DNA from: BD1-7 clade bacterium
GTDB lineage: Bacteria; Pseudomonadota; Gammaproteobacteria; Pseudomonadales; DT-91
Assembly: GCA_902705865.1 (NCBI GenBank)
Contig: CACSIO010000012.1
Location: 558,001 to 622,000 of the forward strand
Reading direction: 5' to 3'
DNA: 64,000 nt
Part shown: in pieces, positions 18,811-28,160 of the stretch
How positions within the stretch are numbered: the first letter of the stretch is position 1
How the letters are laid out: each line of letters opens with the position of its first letter
Program-made: the position numbers and the translations under genes
Notes under the pieces: generated by a model
Told to the model about the DNA's origin: nothing
What the model saw: only the letters and a program-made list of their open reading frames with translations
Database searches by the model: none

Positions 18811-19587
18811 ATGACTGATTCAACCTCTCCGAGCAGTGAAAAAATGTGGTTTTCTCTAGCTTGCTTGCTGGTGTTTTTGTTGGTTGCCAGTTGGTGTTAT
18901 TTTTTTCTGGCTAAAAGTACCTATATGATTAACGCACAGGTGGACGGTTCGGAAAGCCGACCCCGTGTGGAAAAAACGTTAAAGCCATCAGCCAGCGCGT
19001 CGGATAGGCTTACTGAACTACGATCCTATGTCTCAGGCTCTGAGTCATTCGAGGATCGAAAAAGAACACAGGATGCTGAGGTGGAGAGCACTGTCGGCCT
19101 TATTGAAGGCGGCGACCTGAATTCACTAAAAGGTAACACAGAGGCTTTGGCTGCTGCTCTTGAAACGTATGAGGTTGATGATACATCGCTTGATGATGCT
19201 ACTGAATTAGCGATCAATAGCAATGATCTATCGGTTACTACAAGGGCCATTAGCGCTATTGCTAAAGCTGACTCCCCATATGCTGATAGCGCGTTGATGG
19301 AGATTTTTTCAAGCGTCTCCGATGAGCAGGCACATACACAAATTATTCGACAGCTAAATAGCAACAGCTTGTATTCGGAGACATCCCAATGGATGTTTCA
19401 GGAATTATCTTCAGAAACTGTGTCTTCAGAGACTAAATATCAAATGGCAGAAAAGCTGGTGACTGCGGCGATTATCGAAGGGCAGGGCGACTGGAGTTTG
19501 GCGGAAGAGCTTGAATACCAAGTGCCCTATGAAGTGCAGGAATATATAAAGAGAAATCTTGAAATCGCACGCACGACAGGTCGATAG
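18811..19587 (+). CDS. Single-pass membrane protein of unknown function
   Basis: 258 residues. One N-terminal membrane segment (about residues 12-35, FSLACLLVFLLVASWCYFF) with a short cytosolic start is followed by a hydrophilic, Ser/Glu/Asp-rich helical part, presumably periplasmic. The helical part has a loosely repeated pattern (TELAINSNDLSVTTRAISAIAKAD) that could be HEAT-like, but I do not recognise a family. It begins 89 bases after the giant gene on the same strand; the gap has a weak GGCGCT/AGCGCC hairpin (18750-18777). A role linked to the giant protein is possible from position only. Confidence 0.7.
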   Translation: MTDSTSPSSEKMWFSLACLLVFLLVASWCYFFLAKSTYMINAQVDGSESRPRVEKTLKPSASASDRLTELRSYVSGSESFEDRKRTQDAEVESTVGLIEGGDLNSLKGNTEALAAALETYEVDDTSLDDATELAINSNDLSVTTRAISAIAKADSPYADSALMEIFSSVSDEQAHTQIIRQLNSNSLYSETSQWMFQELSSETVSSETKYQMAEKLVTAAIIEGQGDWSLAEELEYQVPYEVQEYIKRNLEIARTTGR

Positions 19588-19869
19588 GCGGTCGTTACTC
19601 ACAACCTTTTGATGCCCTTTTTCGGTGAAAATACCCTCAATGCTCACTTCAGCCAACGAAAATCATTTTTTGTGTAAGGAGTGTATTCGGCGCTAGTATT
19701 ATTTGCATCAGGGGAATGATTTGAGTCTTCATTATACTTAGCAAACAGCATCACGTCTCAGAAACGAAAAATGCCACCGGAGTTTAAAGACTAATCTTGC
19801 ATATCCGCCGGTGCTGCGCTGCTTGTGCATTCATGCTATTGTTTGCCCGAATTGGTTAAGAGCCCAGCA

Positions 19870-20289
19870 ATGATCAGGTTAGAATTAGACTCCACAGAGC
19901 AGTTGATGCGCATCTATCAAGCCATTATGGCAGGAAAGTTCTCTGAACAGGGGGAGACCTTGTTGAGTGATAGGGCAATGTCAGAAGCTGCAGATCTTGT
20001 AATGAAACAGCTAATTGCGGAAACACGCGATGCCAGCAATGCACCGATGGCAGACGCGATGGAAAACATGCGTAATCTCTCGCCAGACTATCCGCAGTAT
20101 CAGTACATTATGGATTATTTTGCGAACTCTGAAGACTGGCCCGATATGTCAGAAGAGGAGCAACGTATCATACTGATGCGCTCTGCATCGCCGTTGCTAC
20201 TGGATAGTCAAGGTGTAGTTGACTTAGCCGGTCTCATCACTCAACGACGTCTTGAGTTGAAGGGTTTGTCTGACGACAGTGTGGGTTAA
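19870..20289 (+). CDS. Small protein of unknown function, first gene of a lipoprotein/lyase operon
   Basis: 139 residues from ATG 19870 (MIRLELDSTEQ); the frame also opens at GTG 19825, but the added residues look non-coding. It has no signal peptide or membrane segment, is acidic and mainly helical, and ends in a hydrophilic tail. I do not recognise the family. The next gene's ATG lies 36 bases after the stop, so it is probably co-transcribed with the lipoprotein and CitE-like genes. The 282 bases upstream contain no other gene. Confidence 0.65.
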   Translation: MIRLELDSTEQLMRIYQAIMAGKFSEQGETLLSDRAMSEAADLVMKQLIAETRDASNAPMADAMENMRNLSPDYPQYQYIMDYFANSEDWPDMSEEEQRIILMRSASPLLLDSQGVVDLAGLITQRRLELKGLSDDSVG

Positions 20290-20325
20290 TTGCTATCAGG
20301 CACGAAGCTTGTGAAAGGAATTGAA

Positions 20326-21075
20326 ATGTTAGAAAGAATAATAAAGTCGGGTAGAGCACGATTGGGTTTGTTGGCACTTGTTGCGCTTGCTAGCGTGATG
20401 GTCGGCTGTACAACTGAAGCTGTTCGAAAGGAGCCTAAAGAAGTCCCTAAAATTCCCATTACTTCTATTTTGGTTATGCCTGTCAGCTCATTGACTCAAG
20501 ACATCGGCGAAGGCGCTGCGCAGATTGAGCAACAGCTGTATAAAGAGCTGAAGAGTGCGGGTTATGATGTGATTCTTCCAGATGTTGTTACATTCAAGCG
20601 TCTTTACGATGCGGCATTGGTTGAAAGCGGTAGTATTTACAACCCTAATACAAAGTCGTTCTTGCCATTGGATCGATCAGTTTACATGCGTTATATGATT
20701 CAAAATCTACAGCGCTATTATGAGCATGATGTGCTTGTGGATCCTGAGGTACTGTTGAGACCGGCCAAGATTGTTGGCGATGATGCAGTTTGGGATGGCG
20801 TGCAAATGGAAGTCGACGTGCGCAATGAGCCGCGCAGCGGGTATCGATTGCCACCTCTAGGTAAAGGCATATCGTTACGTATTGCTAGTTATACTCGTAA
20901 AGGCGCAGGTATAGAGCTCACTTTTGCGGGCATATCAATTCCTTATATCGTCTTCTATAACAACGGTGCTTCAGATATCGAGCTGAAGGACGCATTCTTT
21001 ACGGATAAAGAACTGGATAAGGCCGTTGATAGGGCGTTAGAACCCTTACTGCAAAGAGTGACTGAAGCCAAATGA
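20326..21075 (+). CDS. Putative lipoprotein of unknown function
   Basis: 249 residues from ATG 20326, chosen because AAAGGA lies 6-7 bases upstream and because it gives a clean lipoprotein signal: LASVMVGC with lipidated C28. The mature part starts TTEAVRKEPKEVPKIP, then SILVMPVSSLTQDIGEGAAQIEQ, reminiscent of the nucleotide-fold-like start of CsgG/DUF799-type lipoproteins that open with 'ILV(L/M)P', followed by YDVILPD. That resemblance is weak and I would not name a family. The stop overlaps the ATG of the CitE-like gene by four bases (ATGA), so translation is likely coupled. Confidence 0.75.
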   Translation: MLERIIKSGRARLGLLALVALASVMVGCTTEAVRKEPKEVPKIPITSILVMPVSSLTQDIGEGAAQIEQQLYKELKSAGYDVILPDVVTFKRLYDAALVESGSIYNPNTKSFLPLDRSVYMRYMIQNLQRYYEHDVLVDPEVLLRPAKIVGDDAVWDGVQMEVDVRNEPRSGYRLPPLGKGISLRIASYTRKGAGIELTFAGISIPYIVFYNNGASDIELKDAFFTDKELDKAVDRALEPLLQRVTEAK

Positions 21076-21944
21076 ATGATATTACGATAAAGCCGCGTCG
21101 TTCGGCGCTATATATGCCGTGTTCGAATCAGCGGGCGTTGGAGAAAGCACAAGGCCTTGCTGCTGACGTACTGTTATTTGATCTGGAAGATGCGGTTGCA
21201 CCTGATGCGAAAGACGAAGCTCGTGCAAACATCGTTAAAGCGCTTGCTGAGCGAGATTATGGTTTTCGGGAAAAGATCGTACGAGTGAATAGTGTTGACA
21301 CCGATTGGGGCTTTGATGACTTAAAGGCGTTGGCGGGGTCGACATTCGATGGCGTTTGTTTGCCAAAGGTAGAATCAGAAGAGCAAATCAATCAAGCATT
21401 GGCGGTTCTGGGCCGCGATGTGCCGATTTGGACCATGATTGAAACGCCCAAGGGCGTGATTAATGTGGAGGCGATAGCTGCGCATCCGCAAGTCGCTGCG
21501 CTGGTTATGGGCACTAATGACCTTGCCAAAGAACTGCGGGTGACTCAATCAGAGTCGCGCGCCGAATTTACGTATGCACTGGGTAAATGCGTTATGGCGG
21601 CCCGTGCATTTACTGTTGATATCCTAGATGGGGTATACAATCAGCTTGATAATGCCGATGGTTATGCTGATGTTTGTTTACACGGTAAGTCGTTGGGGTT
21701 TGACGGAAAAACAGTAATTCACCCAAAACAACTCGACGTTGCTAATAGTACGTTTATGCCGGATAAAACTGAGTTGGCGAGTGCTCGCAACATTATTGAG
21801 GTTTGGAATGCTGCCACTTCAGGTGGTCAAGAGCCCGGTGTTTTAGTGGTTGATGGCAAGTTGGTTGAAGCACTGCATGTGGAAAGCGCGAAAAGAGTCG
21901 TTGCTATTGTCGATTCGCTCGATGCTAGAGATACGGCCAAGTAG
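21072..21944 (+). CDS. CitE/HpcH-HpaI family CoA-ester lyase
   Basis: 290 residues, cytosolic. The TIM-barrel motifs of the citrate lyase beta/malyl-CoA lyase family are all present: RSALYMPCSN at the start, LLFDLEDAVAPDAKDEAR (Mg-binding acidic site), VCLPKVES, WTMIETPKGV with the metal-binding Glu, then VMGTNDLAKEL and DGKTVIHPKQ. Such enzymes make or cleave beta-hydroxyacyl-CoA esters such as malyl-CoA or citramalyl-CoA; the exact substrate cannot be read from the sequence. There is no citrate lyase alpha or gamma gene nearby, so a citrate lyase complex is unlikely. It is translationally coupled to the upstream lipoprotein gene, an unusual partner for a soluble metabolic enzyme. Confidence 0.88.
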   Translation: MNDITIKPRRSALYMPCSNQRALEKAQGLAADVLLFDLEDAVAPDAKDEARANIVKALAERDYGFREKIVRVNSVDTDWGFDDLKALAGSTFDGVCLPKVESEEQINQALAVLGRDVPIWTMIETPKGVINVEAIAAHPQVAALVMGTNDLAKELRVTQSESRAEFTYALGKCVMAARAFTVDILDGVYNQLDNADGYADVCLHGKSLGFDGKTVIHPKQLDVANSTFMPDKTELASARNIIEVWNAATSGGQEPGVLVVDGKLVEALHVESAKRVVAIVDSLDARDTAK

Positions 21945-21981
21945 TCTAAACATCGGCTTAGTCACTTTTTTTCACTATTTT

Positions 21982-23043
21982 CTATCTCTGCTTGGGTTGT
22001 TCGAAGTAGGCTAATGCCTTCTCAGCAACCCAACTATCCAATCGCCAGTCACTAATAAATGCGCAGTGTCCGCCATGCCCGATTGGTACTATTCCTACGT
22101 TTTCTGTCGGCAGTAACTGCTGAAAATCCGCAGCATCAATGATCGGGTCGTCAATGGCGTAAGCGACAATGGTTGGTGAGGTAATCGTATCGAGAGTGTC
22201 TTGTGTAATGCGATAGGCAGCTAGATACTCTTCAGGAATATCAAAATCAGTATGTAATGGCACAAATATCGCGTTCATACCCGTGAGTGAGCCTGCTTCT
22301 AGGTCTTTGAACGAGCGCATTTGTTCAGGGAAATACCGATACTTTTTGACTAACGAACTACGCCATTTTTTTACGAAATACCTGTGATAGATGCTTGGTC
22401 CATTCTCTAGGGTCTTAGTTGTTGCAACAGGATCTATTGCCGGACAAACAGACAGCGTTCGCTCAAGCGGAAGCGCAGATCCTGAGAAGTAGGCGCTTAA
22501 TCGAAGTGCAAAATTACCCCCGAGAGAAAACCCTGCCATCACGAGCTTTTCCGGTGCGAATCGCTGATAGATAAACTCCACAGCTTCGGCAACTTCTTGT
22601 AATCTAACGCTATTAAATGGTTTTGCGTTTAGATGGTGAGTATCCCCGTGATCGCGAAAATTAATTCGAGCCACTGAGTAACCGTTTTTATGCAGTGTGT
22701 TTCCGAGCCCTACGATATAAGACGATTGCGCGGATCCTTCCCAGCCATGTAAAAGCACGGCCAATTTTTGATTACTATTTTTTTCAGTAAACTCGATTTG
22801 TAGTCTAACCTTTTCTTCTGTCAAAAAATCTATTGTGTTGGACTGCTGTAGAAAATCGCGTGCGCGGTGACGAATAACTGCGGATCTTAGGGGCGATGAC
22901 GAAACAACAGTTTGAATATGTGGGTTTTTCAATATGCCTTTGGGCGAATAATCTGCCGAAAATGTGGTGCTCTTGTTAATCAATGATGAAGTGTTAGTTG
23001 GTTGTTCGAGGGGGTTATGGGGTGCGGATGAGTTTAGTTTCAT
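21982..23043 (-). CDS. yheT: YheT-family alpha/beta hydrolase
   Basis: 353 residues from the ATG at 23043, preferred over the upstream start at 23094 because AGGG lies about 7 bases before it. It shows the YheT/EMB8 pattern: KNPHIQTVV, the oxyanion-side HGWEGSAQSSY, INFRDHGDTHH, and the nucleophile elbow GFSLGGNFALR (Ser as nucleophile). The C-terminal GHGGHCAF supplies the catalytic His and YAIDDPI the Asp. The family is a cytosolic serine hydrolase with poorly known substrate. It is convergent with the CitE-like gene (37 bases between stops) and divergent from the TonB receptor. Confidence 0.88.
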   Translation of the reverse strand: MKLNSSAPHNPLEQPTNTSSLINKSTTFSADYSPKGILKNPHIQTVVSSSPLRSAVIRHRARDFLQQSNTIDFLTEEKVRLQIEFTEKNSNQKLAVLLHGWEGSAQSSYIVGLGNTLHKNGYSVARINFRDHGDTHHLNAKPFNSVRLQEVAEAVEFIYQRFAPEKLVMAGFSLGGNFALRLSAYFSGSALPLERTLSVCPAIDPVATTKTLENGPSIYHRYFVKKWRSSLVKKYRYFPEQMRSFKDLEAGSLTGMNAIFVPLHTDFDIPEEYLAAYRITQDTLDTITSPTIVAYAIDDPIIDAADFQQLLPTENVGIVPIGHGGHCAFISDWRLDSWVAEKALAYFEQPKQR

Positions 23044-23190
23044 GAAATTACCCTGATGTGGTTCCAATATCTGAAAAATAAAACGAAATAGCAATTGAAT
23101 CAGACCACCGAAACTCTATATCATTTTTACAACATGCCGGATTTTATCCAGAGCATCGTCCAATAATTATAACATTGAATGGATTAAACA

Positions 23191-25512
23191 ATGAAAATAG
23201 TCACTTATCGCAAGCCCCTTGCGGTAGCGATTGGTCTTGCTGCGGCATCGTACGCATCAGCCCAAGACGCTACTGAAAGCCAACCTACAGAGAACGCCGT
23301 TAACCCGGTCATGCTTGAAGAAGTTGTGGTCACGGCACAAAAACGTGAACAGAACCTTCAAGATACTCCCATCGCTATTTCTACCTTTGATGCTCAACAG
23401 CTCGATGATCAGGAAATTCGCGATATCTCTGATATCTCTTCAACTGCCCCTAACGTTCAGATAGCACCTTCACCGGGTGGTACGACAGGCGCGACAGTCA
23501 CTATTCGTGGTGTTACTCAGGTAAACCCTGCAATTACTTGGGAGCCAGCAGTAGGCATCTATTTTGATGGTGTTTTTGTCGCAAAGAATGTTGGCGGTCT
23601 GTTTGATGTTGCTGAGCTCGAGCGTATTGAAGTATTGCGAGGCCCTCAGGGAACGTTGTACGGAAAGAATACAATCGGTGGTGCAATTAATCTGGTTACG
23701 CGGAAACCCTACGAAGAGTTTGCTGGCATGGTTCATGTTGGCGGCGGTAACTACGGGTATTTAAATTACGGTGCATCTATTGATACGGGGCGCCTAGGGG
23801 AAGTCGCTGCGTTCACTTTTGCTTATGATGAACGTCAGCGTGATGGTTTTTATAAAAATGTGCCAGATTCGGAGTTGGGATTTCTTGATCCACCAATTCA
23901 GGAGTTTAATAAACTAGATTCTCAAAGCGCACGCGCAGCAGTGAACTTTATTGCTGGCGACAGCGTTACGATTGATTACGCATTTGATTGGGCGTATCGC
24001 GATAACACGCCAACTTTCGGGCAGAAGGAAGACGGTAAGACTGATGGTGCCGGCAGAGTAACCGGTGCGGCTAACCTTGATCGAAAAGATGAGGGATCGT
24101 TGAACTCCACAATCTACGATAAATCTCGATCTTCAGGGCACTCCCTTCATCTAGATTGGGAAATCGACGACTCGTTAGACTTCAAATCGATTACCGCGTA
24201 TCGCTCGCTAAGTTTTAACGATGCGAATGACTATGACGGCTTACCGATTACGATTTTCGCTGCTGAGCGTCATGCAAATCAAAATCAGACATCTCAAGAA
24301 TTCCAGTTAGTGGGAAATACTGACAACGTAGTTTACGTTGTTGGTCTCTATTACTTTAACGAGAAGTCTGACGTCTATAACCCGTTTGAAGTCAATTTCA
24401 CTAGCCTAGGCCCACCATTCAACTATAGTGGGCAAGTTCAGAGTATTGATAACACGTATGGGGTAGATGCAACGTCTTATGCCGCATATACCCAGGTAGA
24501 TTGGTTAGTTACAGATGATTGGACATTAACATTTGGCGGCCGCTATACGCTTGAACAGAAAGACGCTACCGTTGATCATCGTGATCCAATAACGGCAAAT
24601 ACCTTTGTCAATAACCCAAGCTATGATCCAGCACAACTGGTTACCTTGGCAAATTACCCCTTCTTCTTGGCAAACTCTGAAGTCTATAAAACAAGTGCTT
24701 CGGATGACTGGCAAAATTTCTCGCCGACAATCGCTGTGAATTATGCAGTTATTGACGATGTAAATTTGTATTTTCGCGCTGCTCAAGGCTGGAAAGCCGG
24801 TGGTTTTAATGCGGAAGCGACGACAGAAGAAGAGGCTAGAAGTCCTTATCGAGCTGAAACAAATACCTCCTATGAAGTGGGCATGAAGGCGCGTTGGTGG
24901 GATCAGCGCATTCAGACAAATGTTGCAATATTTAAGAATGATATTGATGACATGCAGCTATCAAACTTCCTTGGGGCATACTCCGAAGTAACCAACGCTG
25001 GTAAAGCGGAAATGTACGGCTTCGAACTCGAGTCCATAATTGCGATAACTGAAGGGCTGACTGCGTTTGTTAACTATGGTTTTCTCGAGGCTTCATATAA
25101 AGACTTCCGCAAGTTCAACCCACAAACTGGTCAGGTTGAGCAGTTGAAAGATCGTGCGAAGTTCCCTTACGCGCCTAAAGACAAAGTTTCCGTGGGCTTA
25201 GAATATGTGGCTGATGTAGGGTTTGGGCAGTTCCGTGGACGTGTTGATTATAGCTATACATCTCATCAGTTCTTTTACCATGATGATGTAGCAGCATTGC
25301 TAACTGAAAGCCCTAGCTACCACTTGGTGAATGCTAAAGTATTACTTGCGGATATTAGCGTTGGTAATCAACAAACTATCGAGGTGGGGATTTGGGGTAA
25401 GAACCTGACTGACTCACAGTATCGTCTCAATGGCTTGCCTTTCGGCACATACGGCATTAACTACTATGGTGATCCACGTACGTTCGGTGCGGATTTGAAG
25501 TACCGCTTCTAA
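23191..25512 (+). CDS. TonB-dependent outer-membrane receptor
   Basis: 773 residues. A signal peptide (cleavage near SYASA) is followed by a TonB-box-like EEVVVTAQKREQ and the plug domain (PIAISTFDAQQL, IRGV, VGIYFDGVF, IEVLRGPQGTLYGKNTIGGAINLVTRKP). The rest is a 22-strand type barrel ending DLKYRF with the C-terminal Phe expected of outer-membrane proteins. It imports an unknown ligand using TonB energy. No ligand-specific enzyme or anti-sigma factor gene is adjacent; the nearest neighbours (YheT, chalcone-isomerase-like) do not reveal the substrate. It is a single-gene unit ending in a strong terminator. Confidence 0.93.
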   Translation: MKIVTYRKPLAVAIGLAAASYASAQDATESQPTENAVNPVMLEEVVVTAQKREQNLQDTPIAISTFDAQQLDDQEIRDISDISSTAPNVQIAPSPGGTTGATVTIRGVTQVNPAITWEPAVGIYFDGVFVAKNVGGLFDVAELERIEVLRGPQGTLYGKNTIGGAINLVTRKPYEEFAGMVHVGGGNYGYLNYGASIDTGRLGEVAAFTFAYDERQRDGFYKNVPDSELGFLDPPIQEFNKLDSQSARAAVNFIAGDSVTIDYAFDWAYRDNTPTFGQKEDGKTDGAGRVTGAANLDRKDEGSLNSTIYDKSRSSGHSLHLDWEIDDSLDFKSITAYRSLSFNDANDYDGLPITIFAAERHANQNQTSQEFQLVGNTDNVVYVVGLYYFNEKSDVYNPFEVNFTSLGPPFNYSGQVQSIDNTYGVDATSYAAYTQVDWLVTDDWTLTFGGRYTLEQKDATVDHRDPITANTFVNNPSYDPAQLVTLANYPFFLANSEVYKTSASDDWQNFSPTIAVNYAVIDDVNLYFRAAQGWKAGGFNAEATTEEEARSPYRAETNTSYEVGMKARWWDQRIQTNVAIFKNDIDDMQLSNFLGAYSEVTNAGKAEMYGFELESIIAITEGLTAFVNYGFLEASYKDFRKFNPQTGQVEQLKDRAKFPYAPKDKVSVGLEYVADVGFGQFRGRVDYSYTSHQFFYHDDVAALLTESPSYHLVNAKVLLADISVGNQQTIEVGIWGKNLTDSQYRLNGLPFGTYGINYYGDPRTFGADLKYRF

Positions 25513-25535
25513 CTTATTAGTCTGAAGTAGGTCTT

Positions 25536-25573
25536 AAAAAGGCTTTATGGGTGTTCCCATAAAGCCTTTTTTT
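25536..25573 (+). terminator. Strong rho-independent terminator after the TonB receptor gene
   Basis: AAAAAGGCTTTATGGG, a 4-nt loop, CCCATAAAGCC and seven T. The A-rich 5' flank makes it potentially bidirectional, so it may also stop the convergent minus-strand gene at 25605. Confidence 0.9.
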
Positions 25574-25604
25574 GAGTTCTATTTTTTGGGGAGAGAATGG
25601 AGTT

Positions 25605-26216
25605 CTAATTTGGCTGCTGAATAGCTTCTAACAGTTTGGCTTGTTGTTTATTGGTAGGATCAAAATGCAGCATATCTCTTTTGAATTCTGAAGACGGTGG
25701 AACATCACCGATCCATGCGCTGAGCAATACGCTCAATAGCTTATCTGATCCGTTTTTAATGCGTACCTGACCGTTAACACTAACGGTTGTGCCTTTCTCA
25801 GGTGTGCTTTCAATGGCAATGACGTCACCTTTTACCAAGGGCTGTTTGGCGAGTCGAGTAAAGGCGATGATGCTGTCTGAATTTTCTTTTAATCGTTCTT
25901 CGTCGTTATTTACACTAATCATCTGCTGCCAGGTTTTGGCAAACTGACGTCCGCGCCATTTCGGGATAGTAATTTTCATTACCATCTTTTTGTGTTCAGG
26001 TTTAAAGATTGCAGCATCAGGGTTATCCTGCTGAGTAGCGAGATAAAGAGCACCAATATAGTACTCGGTTTTGAGCTTCTGATAGACAGCGATGCCATTG
26101 AGCGCCAGGGGGGTATCGTCCGCGTGGGCTATGCCGCCTACGCCGTTGATGCTTAGGGCCAGAGCGACAATCCAGTGTCTCAGGTAGCTATTCCGTGCTT
26201 TCTGTTTTGGCTTCAT
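25605..26216 (-). CDS. Exported chalcone-isomerase-like protein
   Basis: 203 residues with a signal peptide ending GIAHA (about residue 32). The mature protein follows the Chalcone_3 (chalcone isomerase-like) family of bacterial exported proteins: LNGIAVYQKLKTEYYIGALYL near the start, then MKITIPKWRGRQFAKTWQQ, and near the end LSVLLSAWIGDVPPSSEFKRD. Bacterial members carry the fold but flavonoid chemistry is not expected; their function is largely unknown, probably periplasmic. It stands alone, convergent with the TonB receptor gene. Confidence 0.82.
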   Translation of the reverse strand: MKPKQKARNSYLRHWIVALALSINGVGGIAHADDTPLALNGIAVYQKLKTEYYIGALYLATQQDNPDAAIFKPEHKKMVMKITIPKWRGRQFAKTWQQMISVNNDEERLKENSDSIIAFTRLAKQPLVKGDVIAIESTPEKGTTVSVNGQVRIKNGSDKLLSVLLSAWIGDVPPSSEFKRDMLHFDPTNKQQAKLLEAIQQPN

Positions 26217-26408
26217 AGTATTTAAGGATACTTTTCTTATAACTTTTTATAACTAAATGATGTTTTTTGTTTCTTCTTTAGAACGATATTCTATGTTCGG
26301 TGACTGAACAGAACAAGCATTTGTCGATTCGGCAGTGTGAACCAGTGAACTGATTTGCACGTTTTATGCAATTCGTGTAATTCCTGCACTCATGAAAAAG
26401 GATCAATC

Positions 26409-27278
26409 ATGAAAAGATATTTTGTTATGCCGTACCTGATTACGCTTTTATTAGCTTCAGTGTATGGGGTATACGCATTTTTTGCCAATGATTGGGAGTT
26501 TGCCTGGCTGGGGTTGACGCTTTCCTGCTTACCGATGTTGTTATTTATTATTCGCTTGGGTATCAGTGGTAAGGCGCGCACGCGCGAACATCTTTATTCC
26601 GAACTTCTTGTTGGTGCTGTCTTTACCCTAGCCGTGTGGGTTAGTGGTCATAGAGATTTGGCGGGCTTGGTGTTTCTGCTTTCTGTTGTTGGTGTGTATC
26701 TTTACGATTTTTGGTACTCCGATCTTTCGCGCGTGCTGTCTCCGCGCTTGGGTAAGGGAGAAATTCTGCCGGACTTACGTTTCACAACCATTGATGGAGA
26801 AGATTTCCACACCAAGAATGTTGTCGATAGGCCGGCGATATTTATGTTTATTCGCGGAAACTGGTGCCCATTGTGTGTTGCACAAGTCCATGAGATTGCG
26901 CAAAGCTATCGTCGCCTTGAAGACATGGGCGCGAGTGTTTTTGTTATTTCTCCGCAAGTACAAGAGCAAACCCAAAAACTCGCTGCAGATTTAAACGCAC
27001 CGTTAACCTTGCTTACTGATAAAGATGGAGAGTCGGCTAAAAAACTGGGTGTCTGGCAATACGGTGGCGTACCTGCCGGTGTTGTTGGTTATGATGTAGA
27101 CACTAATTGGCCGACGGTTATTGTCACGATGCCAAAGGGGAAAATCATCTATTCGGCGCAATACGCCAGCTATCGTGTGCGCCCTGAGCCCGATCAGTTT
27201 ATCGAAGTTCTTGAGAAGTATCTCGATGATGGCGCTGATGCTAGTAATGATACTGAGGTTGTACCCTCAGCTGAATAG
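26409..27278 (+). CDS. Membrane-anchored redoxin (AhpC/TSA-type) protein
   Basis: 289 residues from ATG 26409, chosen over an upstream frame opening at 26355 because AAAGGA lies just upstream and the added residues are Cys-rich and unlikely. The first 110 residues have four hydrophobic segments (about 4-25, 27-50, 62-78, 82-100) that anchor it in the inner membrane. The rest is a peroxiredoxin/redoxin domain: LPDLRFTTIDGEDF, FIRGNWCPLCVAQ (active CPLC), VISPQ, LTLLTDKDG. The CxxC rather than a lone peroxidatic Cys suggests a disulfide reductase or peroxide role; which face it sits on is not obvious. It is followed after 139 bases by the Nudix gene. Confidence 0.85.
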   Translation: MKRYFVMPYLITLLLASVYGVYAFFANDWEFAWLGLTLSCLPMLLFIIRLGISGKARTREHLYSELLVGAVFTLAVWVSGHRDLAGLVFLLSVVGVYLYDFWYSDLSRVLSPRLGKGEILPDLRFTTIDGEDFHTKNVVDRPAIFMFIRGNWCPLCVAQVHEIAQSYRRLEDMGASVFVISPQVQEQTQKLAADLNAPLTLLTDKDGESAKKLGVWQYGGVPAGVVGYDVDTNWPTVIVTMPKGKIIYSAQYASYRVRPEPDQFIEVLEKYLDDGADASNDTEVVPSAE

Positions 27279-27417
27279 GATCATTGTGATCGGATGGTTG
27301 GCTGGGCGCATAGGTGCCCGACAACTGGAGGGCACTCAGCGCGACTCTCGTCTGCGCTTGCAAATCCCTTAGCTAGACGCCATTCTACCGGCTTTATTTT
27401 TAGAAAGTGGCCAATGT

Positions 27418-28113
27418 ATGTTCTCGTCTGATAATCTCGATTCTGCTGTTGTTCCCAAGCTTGCCGCAACCATCATTCTGGTTAGGGATTCCTCCAATGG
27501 AATAGAAGTATTGATCACTAAACGGAACAGTAAGGCCAGCTTTCTCGGTGGTTTTTGGGTGTTTCCCGGTGGTGGCGTGGAGGCTGAAGATGCGGGCGAT
27601 ACAACACTGGATACCCTTAAAAATGCAGCAGCGAGAGAAACGCGTGAAGAAGCGGGTTTGATCGTGAATACTAATGATCTGCTGTATGTGTCTCAGTGGA
27701 TTACGCCTCCAGGTCCTCCAAAGCGTTACGACACGCACTTTTTTATTGTGCCGGCAACAGAAGATGTTGTTGACATCGATGGGCATGAAGTGGTTGATGC
27801 TGAGTGGGTAACAGCGGCGAGCGCAATCGAGCTACATGAAAACGGTCAGATCGAAATGATGCCCCCCACATTGCTGAGCTTTATGGGTATTCAATCCTGT
27901 GAACGCGTTGATGACGTTGTTGCTCGATATCAAAACAAGCCTCCGTTTAGTATTTCCCCGAAGCCTTGCTTTGCTGGCGATCAGCTGGTGATGCTGTATC
28001 CCGGTGATACTGGTTTTGACGTGGGCGAACCAGCTGAAGCTGCATTGATGCATCGATGCTTGCACGTGAATGGCACTTGGCAATACATCAATACCATCGG
28101 CTTCGAGCTTTAA
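27418..28113 (+). CDS. NUDIX hydrolase (NUDT19-like)
   Basis: 231 residues, cytosolic. The Nudix box can be read as FPGGGVEAED, an insertion of several residues, then AARETREEAGL, with the Mg-binding REXXEE core intact. The longer spacing in the box and the N-terminal AATIILVRDSSNGIEVLITKR are typical of the NUDT19/CoA-diphosphatase-like branch, which hydrolyses CoA or other nucleoside diphosphate derivatives. The exact substrate cannot be assigned. It starts at ATG 27418 with no strong ribosome site and ends 47 bases before the convergent selO gene. Confidence 0.87.
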   Translation: MFSSDNLDSAVVPKLAATIILVRDSSNGIEVLITKRNSKASFLGGFWVFPGGGVEAEDAGDTTLDTLKNAAARETREEAGLIVNTNDLLYVSQWITPPGPPKRYDTHFFIVPATEDVVDIDGHEVVDAEWVTAASAIELHENGQIEMMPPTLLSFMGIQSCERVDDVVARYQNKPPFSISPKPCFAGDQLVMLYPGDTGFDVGEPAEAALMHRCLHVNGTWQYINTIGFEL

Positions 28114-28160
28114 TTTGAGCTCGATAGCTGGTTATCCCGAATTTCTAGGGAGGCGTACTG

